From contig NC_015499.1 in the NCBI RefSeq assembly GCF_000212395.1, forward strand, positions 1,685,421 through 1,749,420: a stretch of 64,000 nt of DNA. Direction: 5' to 3'. A model generated the notes under the pieces. It was not told the DNA's origin, did not search any database, and was given only the letters and a program-made list of their open reading frames with translations. This DNA comes from Thermodesulfobium narugense DSM 14796 (lineage in GTDB: Bacteria > Thermodesulfobiota > Thermodesulfobiia > Thermodesulfobiales > Thermodesulfobiaceae). A program made the position numbers and the translations under genes. This document shows, piece by piece, positions 1 through 9,088 of the stretch; the first letter of the stretch is position 1; each line of letters opens with the position of its first letter.

Positions 1-1721
1 TCCTCACACGTAAGCGCAGCTGATTCAATTTCTTTAGTTCCAAGCCTGTGCCCAGCAACGTTAATGACATCATCAACTCTTCCCAAAACCCTAATATATC
101 CATCCTTTGCCATAGTTGCTGCATCACCAGAAAAGTATGGCCAATCACGCCAATCTTTGCTGTCTCTATTTTTACAGTATTTTTCGTAATATTGTTTTAC
201 AAGTCTCTCAGGATCTCCCCAGATTGTAAGCATCCTCCCTGGCCATGGATTTTTTATACATAAATTACCAGCCTTACCAGAACCAGGTAATACTTCATTA
301 CCAAGTTCATCATATATAACAGGATATATTCCTAAAGCTCCTGGCCCCGCACTCCCAGGCTTCATCGGCATGACGCTAGGAATGGTAGTACACAACCAAC
401 CTCCAGTTTCTGTCTGCCACCACGTGTCTAAGACGACTGCTCCTTTTTTACCTACCACTTTGTAATACCATCTCCAAACTTCAGGTTCTATAGGCTCGCC
501 AACTGTTACCAACAGTCTAAAATCACATTTATATTGAGTAGGATTAGACCCAGCTCTCATAAGCATTCTGATAGCTGTGGGAGCAGTGTGTAATATAGAT
601 ACCCCTAATCTCTCTGCTATACGCCATACTCTGTTTACATTGGGATATAAGGGAACCCCCTCATACATAACAGATGTAGCAGCATTTGCTAAAGGCCCAT
701 ATACTATGTAACTGTGCCCTGTTATCCATCCAATATCAGCCATGCACCAATGAACGTCTTCAGGATGAATATCGTGTATAAATTTGCTTGTTCCAGCAAC
801 ATAGGATAGATAACCACCTGTACTGTGTGCACACCCTTTGGGTTTTCCTGTAGAACCGCTAGTATACATTAAAAATAATATTGATTCTGAAGGCATTGGA
901 ACATAATCTACCCTTTTGCCTCTGTGTTTCTTCATTAAATCATCTAACAAAAGATCTCTTCCCTCAACTAGGGGCGTTTTGGAAGAGTAGGTTCCAGGAT
1001 GCCTTGTCCAGATCAGAACCTTTTCAACTTTTTGCCCAAGCTTTTCAGCAGTGGCAACCGCAATATCAGCATTTGCTTTATGATCTATAAACTTCCCACT
1101 TCTATAATAACCATCAATTGTTATAAGAATTTTGCTCTTTGAGTCTGCAATTCTTTCTCCACATGCCTGACCGCTAAATCCTCCAAAAACCTCGGAGTGG
1201 ATTATTCCGAGTCTTGCACACGCAAGCATTGAAATAGGCAATTCTGGCACCATAGGAAGATGAAATGTTACCGTATCACCAGCTTTTAAACCCATTTCAA
1301 GAAGTAGTGATGCAAATTCATTAACCTTTACGTACAATTCCTGATAAGTAAGAATCCTATCAGGTTCGTCTACTGACTCCGAAACCCAAATAATAGCAGC
1401 TTTATTTTTATATTTGTCAAGATGTCTGTCAACACAGTTATAACATGCGTTTAATTTACCGCCGACAAACCATCGCCAAAAAGGAGGATTTGAACTATCA
1501 AGAGTAGTAGTCCAATATCTATCCCAACTTAGCAAGTTGGCATACTCATGAAAACATTCAGGAAAATTTTCTTCTTTAAATTTGTTTAAAAACGGTTGAT
1601 TCTGAATATAAGCTTTTCTTACAAATTCTTCACTCGGATAAATATAGTCTTCTTCGAGCCAATAGGCCCCTATTTCAGCTTCTGAAATTCCAGTCCCATT
1701 AATTTGAGTTACCTCCTCCAT
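1..1721 (-). CDS. acs: acetyl-CoA synthetase, N-terminal 573 residues (3' end outside window)
   Basis: AMP-forming acetate:CoA ligase, which activates acetate to acetyl-CoA through acetyl-adenylate in the cytoplasm. Translating the minus strand gives one uninterrupted frame carrying the P-loop-like core YTSGSTGKPKG, the DTWWQTETGG motif and the adenylate-binding YFSGDAA and VAGHRLGT segments typical of Acs. The start is ATG at 1721, preceded by AAGGAGG at good spacing. Family members are about 630-660 residues, so roughly the last 70-80 residues, with the catalytic lysine region, lie outside the window. It is on the same strand as the pheA-pepP operon but 252 bases after it, with its own promoter. 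Family assignment is firm; an acetate-assimilation role is the usual one and is inferred here. Confidence 0.95.
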   Translation of the reverse strand, partial: MEEVTQINGTGISEAEIGAYWLEEDYIYPSEEFVRKAYIQNQPFLNKFKEENFPECFHEYANLLSWDRYWTTTLDSSNPPFWRWFVGGKLNACYNCVDRHLDKYKNKAAIIWVSESVDEPDRILTYQELYVKVNEFASLLLEMGLKAGDTVTFHLPMVPELPISMLACARLGIIHSEVFGGFSGQACGERIADSKSKILITIDGYYRSGKFIDHKANADIAVATAEKLGQKVEKVLIWTRHPGTYSSKTPLVEGRDLLLDDLMKKHRGKRVDYVPMPSESILFLMYTSGSTGKPKGCAHSTGGYLSYVAGTSKFIHDIHPEDVHWCMADIGWITGHSYIVYGPLANAATSVMYEGVPLYPNVNRVWRIAERLGVSILHTAPTAIRMLMRAGSNPTQYKCDFRLLVTVGEPIEPEVWRWYYKVVGKKGAVVLDTWWQTETGGWLCTTIPSVMPMKPGSAGPGALGIYPVIYDELGNEVLPGSGKAGNLCIKNPWPGRMLTIWGDPERLVKQYYEKYCKNRDSKDWRDWPYFSGDAATMAKDGYIRVLGRVDDVINVAGHRLGTKEIESAALTCE

Positions 1722-1815
1722 CCTTTTCCTCCTTCTTTTACAAAATTTAAAGAACAAAAACGTTTAAAATTGAATTGTTATTCACATCACTCCCTTAATT
1801 TTTAAATTACAAACA

Positions 1816-1844
1816 ATTTTAAAATGAATTATCAGAATTGTCAA
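1816..1844 (-). promoter_or_regulatory. sigma-70-type promoter of acs
   Basis: On the minus strand TTGACA (1839-1844) and TAAAAT (1816-1821) are separated by exactly 17 bases. This is a near-consensus promoter with a 5' leader of about 90 bases before the acs ATG. The rest of the 1722-1973 gap is very AT-rich and shows no gene or clear terminator. Confidence 0.65.
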
Positions 1845-1973
1845 TATTATCAGACAATTAATTTAAAATAGATTTTTATAAATTGTTTTTATGTATTTTT
1901 AAATTGCTTGACAATTATTTATAAATTTGCTGAATATTACTAAAAATAAAAACTTTTTCTTGAATAAATTTTT

Positions 1974-3023
1974 TTAGAAGGTAATCTTTTTTACAATCCC
2001 ATCTTCAATGACAAAATCATCTTCAATTCTTATCCCACCCCAGCCAGGATAATATAGGCCTGGCTCTATAGTAAAAACATCTCCTTCCATAAAATTTTTA
2101 ATATGATTAATTTCGTTTACAGAAGTTAAAACAGGTTTTTCATGAATTTCAAGACCCAAACCATGCCCAAGGCTATGGATAAAATATTTTGCTTCATCTC
2201 CAAGAAATTCCCTTACAATTTTTTCAGGAACAGACAGCTCTACATTCTCAGCTATTGAACTAATGGCCTTCTCTCTGGCCTTAAAAAGCAACTGATAGCG
2301 CTCAAAAAAAAGGCTATCTTCGCCATTGAAAATAAAAGTCCTTGTTATATCGCCACAATATCCAGAAAATTTCACACCCATATCTATCAGAACTATGTCT
2401 TTTTTATTTAACTCTATGCCTTGGGGTCTATAATGAGGAATAGACGAATTAGCGCCAAAAGCCACAATAGGATCGAAAGAAACTCCATCTGCATGCTCAA
2501 GTGATTCTGAAACAATCATAGCTGCAACTTTTTTTTCCGTAATGCCAGCTTTCAGCATATCTTTAACTTTATAAAAAATAGTACAAGAAAGTTCTGCAGC
2601 TTTTTTCAAAAGAGTTATCTCTTCTTTAGACTTACTTCTTCTTATTTCACAGGTCAAATCGTCTGCATCAAAAAGCCCAAAGGATGAATTTTTCCTTATA
2701 TATTCAGCATATTTAAAAGGAAAGTCCTTGCCACAAAAAAGTGATATAGGTTTGTCTATTAGCATACAAAACGTCTTTATATATCCATTTCCTGGTTTCA
2801 CCTGAACTAATTTTATATCTTTTAATTTCATAGCTTCTTCTACATATCTTCCATCAGTGATAATATATGGCTTTTCTTCTGGAAGAAAAAAAATCAATCC
2901 TTCTCCTGAAAAACCAGTCAGATAAAGCATATCTGCCACAGAAGTGCTAATAAAACCCTGTGCTCCTCTTTTTTCTATTTCACTTGATAATTTTGCCTGT
3001 CTATCTTTATAGGGAGAAGTCAT
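1974..3023 (-). CDS. pepP: Xaa-Pro aminopeptidase, M24 family
   Basis: Metallopeptidase of the pita-bread fold (M24B) that removes N-terminal residues preceding proline, probably in peptide turnover in the cytoplasm. An N-terminal creatinase-like domain covers about residues 1-130. The catalytic domain shows all five metal ligands: two Asp in the DMGVKFSGYCGDITRTF stretch, His in HSLGHGLGLEIHE, Glu in TIEPGLYY and Glu in GGIRIEDD. Its 349 residues are typical of the short YqhT/PepP type. It overlaps the 3' end of lptB by 17 bases and is the last gene of the pheA-serS-pxp-rnc-lptB operon. Confidence 0.92.
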   Translation of the reverse strand: MTSPYKDRQAKLSSEIEKRGAQGFISTSVADMLYLTGFSGEGLIFFLPEEKPYIITDGRYVEEAMKLKDIKLVQVKPGNGYIKTFCMLIDKPISLFCGKDFPFKYAEYIRKNSSFGLFDADDLTCEIRRSKSKEEITLLKKAAELSCTIFYKVKDMLKAGITEKKVAAMIVSESLEHADGVSFDPIVAFGANSSIPHYRPQGIELNKKDIVLIDMGVKFSGYCGDITRTFIFNGEDSLFFERYQLLFKAREKAISSIAENVELSVPEKIVREFLGDEAKYFIHSLGHGLGLEIHEKPVLTSVNEINHIKNFMEGDVFTIEPGLYYPGWGGIRIEDDFVIEDGIVKKITF

Positions 3024-3717
3024 TTCCCAAAAATTCCTTTCTTACTCCAATGTGTTCTGTTATCTCTCTTGGACTTCCAGAAAATAATATGCTTCCTTTA
3101 GAAATAATGTATGCCCTATCAATAATTTTTAAGGCATCGCGAACGTTATGGTCAGTCAAAAGAACTCCAATCCCTCTTTTTCTCAAGTTAACTATCATCT
3201 CTCTCATTTCTGAAACGGATTTAGGATCTATGCCAGAAAAAGGTTCATCAAGGAGCAAAAAATCAGGATCTAGTATCATACTTCTAGCAATTTCAACCTT
3301 CCTTGCTTCTCCTCCTGATAAAAGCTCACATCTTTTTCTTGCTATATTAGATATTCCAAATTCGTCCAAAATTTTCCTAATTTTCTTTTTGTCCACTTTC
3401 TTCCCTGAAACGCTTAAGATTAAAGAAAGGTTTTCATAAACGTTTAACTTTCTAAAAACTGATGGCTCCTGAGGAAGATAAGCAATTCCAAAACTTGCTC
3501 TTTTGTGAATAGGGAACCTGGTAATATTTAAATCGTCTTTGTATATTGATCCAGAAGTAGGTTTAGTCAAACCTACTATCATATAGAAAGTAGTAGTCTT
3601 CCCTGCCCCGTTAGGACCAAGAAGCCCAACCACCTCACCCTTTCCTATCTTTATACTAACATCATTTACAGCAAATAACTTGTTATATTTTTTGACAAGG
3701 TTTTCAGATCTAATCAA
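3007..3717 (-). CDS. lptB: LPS export ABC transporter ATP-binding protein
   Basis: ATPase that drives lipopolysaccharide extraction by the LptBFG complex. Walker A GPNGAGKT is at residues 34-41, the LSGGE signature at 132-136 and Walker B LLLDEP at 153-158, with the switch His in TDHNVRD. Length (236) and the closing residues match LptB rather than amino-acid importers. Its neighbours are unrelated to LPS (rnc upstream, pepP downstream), and lptF, lptG and lptA are not in the window. Its 5' end overlaps rnc by 8 bases. Confidence 0.9.
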   Translation of the reverse strand: MIRSENLVKKYNKLFAVNDVSIKIGKGEVVGLLGPNGAGKTTTFYMIVGLTKPTSGSIYKDDLNITRFPIHKRASFGIAYLPQEPSVFRKLNVYENLSLILSVSGKKVDKKKIRKILDEFGISNIARKRCELLSGGEARKVEIARSMILDPDFLLLDEPFSGIDPKSVSEMREMIVNLRKRGIGVLLTDHNVRDALKIIDRAYIISKGSILFSGSPREITEHIGVRKEFLGNDFSL

Positions 3718-4396
3718 TATTGTCCCTCCTAATATTTCTCAAATCATTTAGTGCCTTTTTCGCTGCTTCTGATTGTGCTTGTTTCTTGGAACTACCGGTA
3801 GCAGTGTAGAAAAATTTGTTATCTATAGACAATTGAACTTCAAAAATTGGAGAATGCGAGGGACCTCTTACATCTATAACCTTGTATTCTGGAAGAACCC
3901 CAAACAAGCTTTGAGTCAACTCTTGCAAAACAGTTTTAGAGTCTTCTTCATATTCCTCAATCTTTATATTCATTAATTTATCAATTATTTTATAACACTG
4001 TTTAAGACTTGAATCCATATAAACTGCTCCTAATATAGCTTCAAAAGAAGCAGATAAAATAGAATCTTTAATTGTGCGTTCGCTAGAGCCGATCAACAAG
4101 TAATTTTGAAGATTTAATTTTTTTGCAATCTTTGTTAAATGTTTGTCAGAAACAAGATATGCTCTTAATTTTGACATATCGCCTTCGCTCATCTCAGGAT
4201 ACAGAACAAAAAGCTTATGGCTCACTACAAGCTTTAAGACAGCATCTCCCAAAAATTCAAGCCTTTCAAAATCCTTTACCTCAGGATGATTATAAGAATA
4301 AGAAGAGTGTGTGAGAGAGGTCATCAGCCACTTCTTGTTTGTAAATACATATCCTAAATCCTCTTCTAATTTTGAAAGATTTATTCTCGTTCTCAC
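3710..4396 (-). CDS. rnc: ribonuclease III
   Basis: Double-strand-specific endoribonuclease for rRNA precursor and mRNA processing. The signature ERLEFLGDAVL is at residues 44-54, with metal ligands E47 and D51. A C-terminal double-stranded-RNA-binding domain spans about 155-225 and ends in KKQAQSEAAKKAL. The second metal-binding segment reads DSILSASFEA: the Glu (119) is present, but the position usually occupied by Asp (as in E. coli ILADTVEA) is Ala116. Length is normal at 228. It overlaps lptB and starts 25 bases after pxpC. Confidence 0.93.
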   Translation of the reverse strand: MRTRINLSKLEEDLGYVFTNKKWLMTSLTHSSYSYNHPEVKDFERLEFLGDAVLKLVVSHKLFVLYPEMSEGDMSKLRAYLVSDKHLTKIAKKLNLQNYLLIGSSERTIKDSILSASFEAILGAVYMDSSLKQCYKIIDKLMNIKIEEYEEDSKTVLQELTQSLFGVLPEYKVIDVRGPSHSPIFEVQLSIDNKFFYTATGSSKKQAQSEAAKKALNDLRNIRRDNID

Positions 4397-4421
4397 CCTT
4401 TCAACATCCTCTGCTTTATAA

Positions 4422-5480
4422 TTAGTCTCGTCTTAACAAAAAATTAAAGTTTTTAAAATTATATCCAAAATAGCTTATATCATATTCCTTAAATAACTTT
4501 ATATAGTTTATTATAAAATTCACACTTATTTCCAATACTGATTTCTCCATCAATTTCAATACATTATAATATTCATTTATAGCATCTTCAATGCTTACTA
4601 ACTTAAAATTTACTAATTGATGCGGTTTTAATTGAGCCACTTTAATTAAATCAGCCTTAATTACAGTAGCAATCTTAGGATAACCTCCAACAGTACCTCT
4701 ATCCTGCAAAAGAATTATTGGAGTTCCATCAGTTGTAATTTGAACAGCCCCAAGTGGACTAGGATCAGACAGAATATTAAATCCCTTAATAGGTTTGATT
4801 TTTTTATCAGCATAAGAGAGTCTGATTCCAATTCTATTACTGTTTGAAAGCACTCTATAAGAATTATTAAAAAATTTATCTACATCATCCTTTGAAAATT
4901 TATCGTATTGCGAACCCTTTACAACTCTTAAACAAACAGTTTCTTTGTTTTCAATATTTAACAATGGCAAAAGAATCTTGTTTTTCGGCTGAGTGTCGTT
5001 TTTGACTTCAAATACATCTCCTTTTAATAATCTCCTACCAAATATGCCACCTAAGTTAGACGTTTCAAGAGTTGATGTGCTAGAAAGTATAGGAGAAACG
5101 TTTATTCCACCACAAAAAGCACACCAGCACCTAAAACCTTTATTTGAACCATTAAACACAATTTTATCCTTATCCAAAAGCCTAATAGGTATTCCTGTCG
5201 GTATTGCAACGGACTTACCCCCTCTTAATAAGGTCGCATTCAGATCTGCTCCCGAAATAGCAATATAAGTATCTTTATGAACCAAAAATTCAAAGCCCCC
5301 CTGAGTAATTTCTAATAAAGGCGCATAAGGATCGTTATCTAACAACAAGTTTGCAAGCACAGAGGTAAAGGGATCTACAGGTCCACTTTCTGGTACTCCA
5401 AAAGATTTGTAACCCAGCCTTGGATTGCCTTGAATAATTGCGTGGAATTTAGACTCTACAACTTCAACTTTCGCAGTCAA
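4422..5480 (-). CDS. pxpC: 5-oxoprolinase subunit C (biotin-dependent carboxyltransferase family)
   Basis: One of three subunits of bacterial ATP-dependent 5-oxoprolinase, which opens pyroglutamate to glutamate. Conserved features include the N-terminal ARLGYKSFG-like segment (here RLGYKSFGVPESGPVD), the ISGADLNA motif, and the late LQDRGTVGGYPKIATV block. The frame opens with TTG overlapping the end of pxpB by 17 bases, as is common in pxpBC pairs. At 352 residues it is slightly longer than typical (about 310-330); the extra is a Lys/Phe/Asn-rich C-terminal tail with no recognisable domain. Confidence 0.9.
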   Translation of the reverse strand: MTAKVEVVESKFHAIIQGNPRLGYKSFGVPESGPVDPFTSVLANLLLDNDPYAPLLEITQGGFEFLVHKDTYIAISGADLNATLLRGGKSVAIPTGIPIRLLDKDKIVFNGSNKGFRCWCAFCGGINVSPILSSTSTLETSNLGGIFGRRLLKGDVFEVKNDTQPKNKILLPLLNIENKETVCLRVVKGSQYDKFSKDDVDKFFNNSYRVLSNSNRIGIRLSYADKKIKPIKGFNILSDPSPLGAVQITTDGTPIILLQDRGTVGGYPKIATVIKADLIKVAQLKPHQLVNFKLVSIEDAINEYYNVLKLMEKSVLEISVNFIINYIKLFKEYDISYFGYNFKNFNFLLRRD

Positions 5481-6129
5481 TTCTGATAAACCTTACATAA
5501 TCCGACGGTTTTAAGAAAAACGGATCTTCTTTTTCAGGAGAAAACATTACCTGTTCAGTCCTGCCAATAATTCGCCAACCTCCAGGAGATCTTGTAGGAT
5601 ATATTCCAGTTTGATTCCCTGCAATCCCCACAGAACCTGCCTCTACAACTAATCTTGGAACAGGTAACCTTGGAGTTGCAATTCGATCAGACAAAATCCC
5701 CATATATGCAAAGCCAGGCGTAAAACCTAACATAAATACTTTATAGATCTTCGAAGTAAATTCTTCTATTACCTCTTCTTCGGAAATACCATGAAACTCT
5801 GCCACATATTTAAGATCCGGGCCAAATTGACCTCCAAATTTCACGAAAACCTCACGTATGTTTGGCTCTTTATTAGTTGTAGAAAAACTCAACATTGTAA
5901 GATTATAAATTGCTTTTACTTCAGACATAAACTCATCAAAATTGTGTCTTAATGGATCAAAATCAACTAATAAACTCGAGTAAGATATAGTTATATCTAT
6001 AATGTCTAATTTTTTCAATGCCAAAGAAAGGGCATTTATTTTTTCAGATATCTCATAATCAATCTTGTCTGAGATCTCAATCAGTAACGAACTTTCTGAA
6101 ACAAAGGAAAATTTTGCCTCTATACCCAA
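5464..6129 (-). CDS. pxpB: 5-oxoprolinase subunit B (allophanate hydrolase subunit 1 family)
   Basis: KipI/allophanate-hydrolase-subunit-1 fold protein that forms the 5-oxoprolinase core with PxpC. The diagnostic C-terminal stretch is present: GFTPGFAYMG, then RLPVPRLVVEAGSVGIAG and the TRSPGGWRIIGR block. Length (221) is normal. The TTG start lies inside the end of pxpA (10-base overlap), and pxpC starts inside its own end, so the three subunits are translationally coupled. Confidence 0.92.
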   Translation of the reverse strand: MGIEAKFSFVSESSLLIEISDKIDYEISEKINALSLALKKLDIIDITISYSSLLVDFDPLRHNFDEFMSEVKAIYNLTMLSFSTTNKEPNIREVFVKFGGQFGPDLKYVAEFHGISEEEVIEEFTSKIYKVFMLGFTPGFAYMGILSDRIATPRLPVPRLVVEAGSVGIAGNQTGIYPTRSPGGWRIIGRTEQVMFSPEKEDPFFLKPSDYVRFIRIDCES

Positions 6130-6881
6130 TCTCTTGCACTCTTAATTGAAATATTGTTATCTGAAAAGACCTTTAATAACTTTTTCACAAAATTTTCTGC
6201 TCCTGGAGTATCTGAATGAACGCAAAATGTTTGAAAATCAACAGAAATTGTCTTATTATCAATTGTTTTTACAGATTTATTCACGATCATATCTACTGCC
6301 CTTTTCGCTACAAAATCTTCGTCTTTTAAGACAGCTCCTGGAATATTTCTAGCAACAAGACTGCCGTCTGAATTATAAGCTCTATCCAAAAAACCTTCCC
6401 TTACAACCTTTAAGCCAATATCCAGAGCAACCTCTTCAGATTTTGAACCAGGAGGCAAAAAAACTAATAAATCTTTTGAAAAATCTCTAACAGCCGATAA
6501 AAAGGCGTATGCTTCATCCTTATCTTTAGCTATTTTGTTGTAAAGAGAGCCGTGCGGCTTTACATGCTGCATATCCAGTTTTTTTGCACGTAGAAAGGAA
6601 TAAAGAGAGCCAATTTGATATAAGGTATATGCATATAGCTCGTCTTTCGACATATGAAATTCCCTTCTTCCAAAGCCAATCAAATCAGGATATCCAGGAT
6701 GAGCTCCAATTGCTACGTTATTTTTTCCTGCCATTTCGACTGTCTTTAACATTACCATTGGATCTCCTGCATGCATTCCACAAGCAACATTTATTGAACT
6801 AACAAAACCTATTATTTCAGTACTACCATATTTATAAACTCCAAAACTCTCACCAACATCGCTATTTAGATCTACTAACAT
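6120..6881 (-). CDS. pxpA: 5-oxoprolinase subunit A (LamB/YcsF family)
   Basis: Third subunit of ATP-dependent 5-oxoprolinase. It starts with the family hallmark DLNSDVGESFG and contains NVACGMHAGDP, GAHPGYPD, the HVKPHGSLYN motif and CVHSDTPGA near the C-terminus. Length (253) is as expected. It overlaps the 3' end of serS by 7 bases. With pxpB and pxpC it recycles 5-oxoproline, a spontaneous glutamine/glutamate degradation product that forms faster at high temperature; that physiological link is inference. Confidence 0.94.
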   Translation of the reverse strand: MLVDLNSDVGESFGVYKYGSTEIIGFVSSINVACGMHAGDPMVMLKTVEMAGKNNVAIGAHPGYPDLIGFGRREFHMSKDELYAYTLYQIGSLYSFLRAKKLDMQHVKPHGSLYNKIAKDKDEAYAFLSAVRDFSKDLLVFLPPGSKSEEVALDIGLKVVREGFLDRAYNSDGSLVARNIPGAVLKDEDFVAKRAVDMIVNKSVKTIDNKTISVDFQTFCVHSDTPGAENFVKKLLKVFSDNNISIKSARDWV

Positions 6882-8155
6882 TTTTTAGGCTCAATCCTCT
6901 CCATACCAATATAAGGAACCAGCACATCTGGTACAATCAAACAACCATCTTTATCCTGATAATATTCATAAATCGCTGCAAGAGTTCTGCCAATTGCAAG
7001 ACCCGAACCATTTAATGTGTGGACATACCTAGTTTTGCCACCTTTGGGCTTATAGCGTATATTTGCTCTTCTCGCTTGAAAGTCAGTAAAATTGCTACAA
7101 GAAGAAATTTCTCTATAATTTTTAGAATATGCCATATATACTTCAATATCATATGTTTTAGCAGAACCAAAACCCAAATCTCCACTACAAAGTTCAATGA
7201 CTCTATATGGCAATTTTAGCTGTTTTAAAACTTTTTGTGCTTGCTCGGTTATAATGCTTAATTCGTTCATAGAGTCTTCTGGTCTACAAAAGACAACCAA
7301 CTCAACCTTATCGAATTGATGTTGTCTAATTATCCCTCTAACATCCTTTCCATAGGAACCTGCTTCTCTTCTAAAACATGCCGAATATGCACAAAACCTT
7401 ATCGGTAAAGAATCATCAGACAAAATTTCATCTCTAAAAAAATTAGTCACAGGAACCTCTGCGGTAGGTATAAGAAAATACGGATCGTCTGCACATTTAA
7501 AAAGCTCATCCCTAAATTTTGGCAACTGTCCCGTTCCATACATCGAAGCTTCATTGACAAGGTATGGAGGCCACAATTCAACAAAACCATCAGATCTGTG
7601 CATATCCATCATAAAGTTTAACAGAGCTCTTACAAGCCTTGCCCCCAAACCTACATGAAAGGAAAACCTTGACCCAGTAACCTTTCCCGCCCTTTCAATA
7701 TCAAGTAAACCAAGTGTTTTGCCCAAATCCCAGTGTGGCAAAATTTCAAAGTCAAATTCTTTAGGTTTACCGAAATAATTAACCACAACGTTTTGTGTCT
7801 CATCAGTACCAAACGGTACATCTGGCAAGAGTATATTTGGCAGTTGATACCACATGGTTTTGAATTGAGAATCTAAACCCCTCTCGTTTTCTGCAAGTTT
7901 CGAAATCTCATCTCCTATACTTCTAGATTTTTCAACAAGCTCAGTTGCATCTTCTTTATTCTTTTTAAGAACTGAAATCTCTTTAGATAATTTATTTTGA
8001 GCCTCTCTAAGGTTAGATATTTCATTTCTTAGATTTTTTAGTTTCAAGTCAAGTTCCCTTAAATCATCAAGACTAAAGTTTAATTTTACCCCTCTTTTTG
8101 CTAAAGAGTCCTTTAAAATTTCAAAATCTTCCCTTAAAAACCTAATATCAAGCAT
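6875..8155 (-). CDS. serS: serine--tRNA ligase
   Basis: Class II aminoacyl-tRNA synthetase that charges tRNA-Ser. An N-terminal coiled-coil arm (about residues 25-100, rich in Lys/Glu/Leu) precedes the catalytic core. The core has motif 2 (CFRREAGSYGKDVRGIIR, followed by QHQFDKVELV) and motif 3 (LNGSGLAIGRTLAAI). I place the start at the ATG at 8155 (MLDIRFLRE), which has AAGGAG seven bases upstream and matches the usual SerRS N-terminus; a longer reading from 8203 would lie inside pheA. It overlaps the pheA stop by 8 bases. Confidence 0.96.
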   Translation of the reverse strand: MLDIRFLREDFEILKDSLAKRGVKLNFSLDDLRELDLKLKNLRNEISNLREAQNKLSKEISVLKKNKEDATELVEKSRSIGDEISKLAENERGLDSQFKTMWYQLPNILLPDVPFGTDETQNVVVNYFGKPKEFDFEILPHWDLGKTLGLLDIERAGKVTGSRFSFHVGLGARLVRALLNFMMDMHRSDGFVELWPPYLVNEASMYGTGQLPKFRDELFKCADDPYFLIPTAEVPVTNFFRDEILSDDSLPIRFCAYSACFRREAGSYGKDVRGIIRQHQFDKVELVVFCRPEDSMNELSIITEQAQKVLKQLKLPYRVIELCSGDLGFGSAKTYDIEVYMAYSKNYREISSCSNFTDFQARRANIRYKPKGGKTRYVHTLNGSGLAIGRTLAAIYEYYQDKDGCLIVPDVLVPYIGMERIEPKKC

Positions 8156-8996
8156 TTCTAACTCCTTGATTATTTTTTTCTTGAAAAGCTGGATAACTGC
8201 CAAAAATTTTTATAAAAGAAGTCTTATCTACGAGAGCTGAAAGAGCCTCCTTTACATGTAAGTCTTCTCTATGTCCTATCATATCTATGAAAAATATATA
8301 ATCTCCAAGAACTCTTTTGCTAGGTCTTGATTCAATTTTTGTAAGATTAATTTTCCTGAAAGCGAATTCAGAAAGTATTGAAAATAGAGCTCCTGGTCTA
8401 TCTCTATACGTAGAACATGCTATGCTAGTTTTATCGCAACCAGTCCTTGAACGATTTGTTCTCCCCAACAAAAAAAATCTAGTAAAGTTATACTCCTCGT
8501 CTGAAATGCTGTTCAAAATAATTTCAAGTTTATATAGCTCAGCATTTTTCGGAGATCCTATTGCAGCAGATTTTGGATCCAAAGAAGCTAGCCTTGCAGC
8601 TTCAGCTGTCGATGAACAACTAATTACCTTAGCATAAGGCAATAATTTTGCTATCATGTTTTTGCATTGGGATAGAGGCTGAGGATGTGAAAGAACCTTT
8701 TCAATAGAGCTAAGTCTAACGTTAGGAAGAGCCATCAAGGAATTTTGAATTTGCAGTACAGTTTCTTCTTGAATTACAAAATCGTGCTTAAGCATTAGTT
8801 CAAGAACTATGCCAACTGGTCCTTCGATTGAATTTTCTACTGGAACAATTGCATAATCGAGACTCCTATTTTGGAGCATATCAAAAATAGTACTGAAGTC
8901 AGAAATTTCGATTGCTTCAAAATCAACCAGAGAATTTAGTTTAAACAAGGCTTCACCTGAATATGAACCCTTTGGGCCTAGATATCCGACTTTCAT
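8148..8996 (-). CDS. pheA: prephenate dehydratase
   Basis: Converts prephenate to phenylpyruvate in phenylalanine synthesis. The catalytic domain (1-180) carries YLGPKGSYSG, PVENSIEGPVG and the TRFFLLGR motif with the catalytic Thr. A C-terminal ACT domain (about 190-270) has the ESRPSKRVLGDYIFFID segment that binds phenylalanine for feedback control. There is no chorismate mutase domain. The ATG at 8996 has no SD of its own, and two stop codons sit just upstream in this frame. Instead a 10-codon frame with a strong SD ends across the ATG (see next entry). Confidence 0.94.
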   Translation of the reverse strand: MKVGYLGPKGSYSGEALFKLNSLVDFEAIEISDFSTIFDMLQNRSLDYAIVPVENSIEGPVGIVLELMLKHDFVIQEETVLQIQNSLMALPNVRLSSIEKVLSHPQPLSQCKNMIAKLLPYAKVISCSSTAEAARLASLDPKSAAIGSPKNAELYKLEIILNSISDEEYNFTRFFLLGRTNRSRTGCDKTSIACSTYRDRPGALFSILSEFAFRKINLTKIESRPSKRVLGDYIFFIDMIGHREDLHVKEALSALVDKTSFIKIFGSYPAFQEKNNQGVRNA

Positions 8997-9025
8997 AGTT
9001 TATTACATCCAAACAAACTTGACAA
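8993..9025 (-). CDS. candidate 10-residue leader peptide overlapping the pheA start
   Basis: On the minus strand AAGGGGAG (9032-9039) is followed after 6 bases by TTG (9025). That frame reads M-S-S-L-F-G-C-N-K-L and stops at TGA, which overlaps the pheA ATG in an ATGA arrangement. pheA itself has no SD, so translation of this frame would deliver ribosomes to pheA. It is not Phe-rich, so classical attenuation is not indicated. This is an interpretation of spacing only; no homology is possible for so short a peptide. Confidence 0.35.
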   Translation of the reverse strand: MSSLFGCNKL

Positions 9026-9060
9026 AATAATCTCCCCTTAAGTAATTGTCATATTGATTT

Positions 9061-9088
9061 ATTTTAACATACCTACAAACAAAGCCAA
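9061..9088 (-). promoter_or_regulatory. promoter of the pheA-serS-pxpABC-rnc-lptB-pepP operon
   Basis: On the minus strand TTGGCT (9083-9088), a 16-base spacer and TAAAAT (9061-9066) preceded by TGT form an extended -10 promoter about 30 bases before the leader-peptide SD. The remainder of the 9089-9280 gap shows no further gene. Confidence 0.5.

Noticed and set aside
1908-1936. TTGACA on the plus strand with possible -10 at 17 bases
   Set aside because: The -10 position reads TGAATA, a poor match, and no plus-strand gene follows; pepP is on the other strand.
6875-8203. Longer SerRS reading with 16 extra N-terminal residues
   Set aside because: The extension lies inside pheA, is not SerRS-like, and the internal ATG at 8155 has a strong SD.
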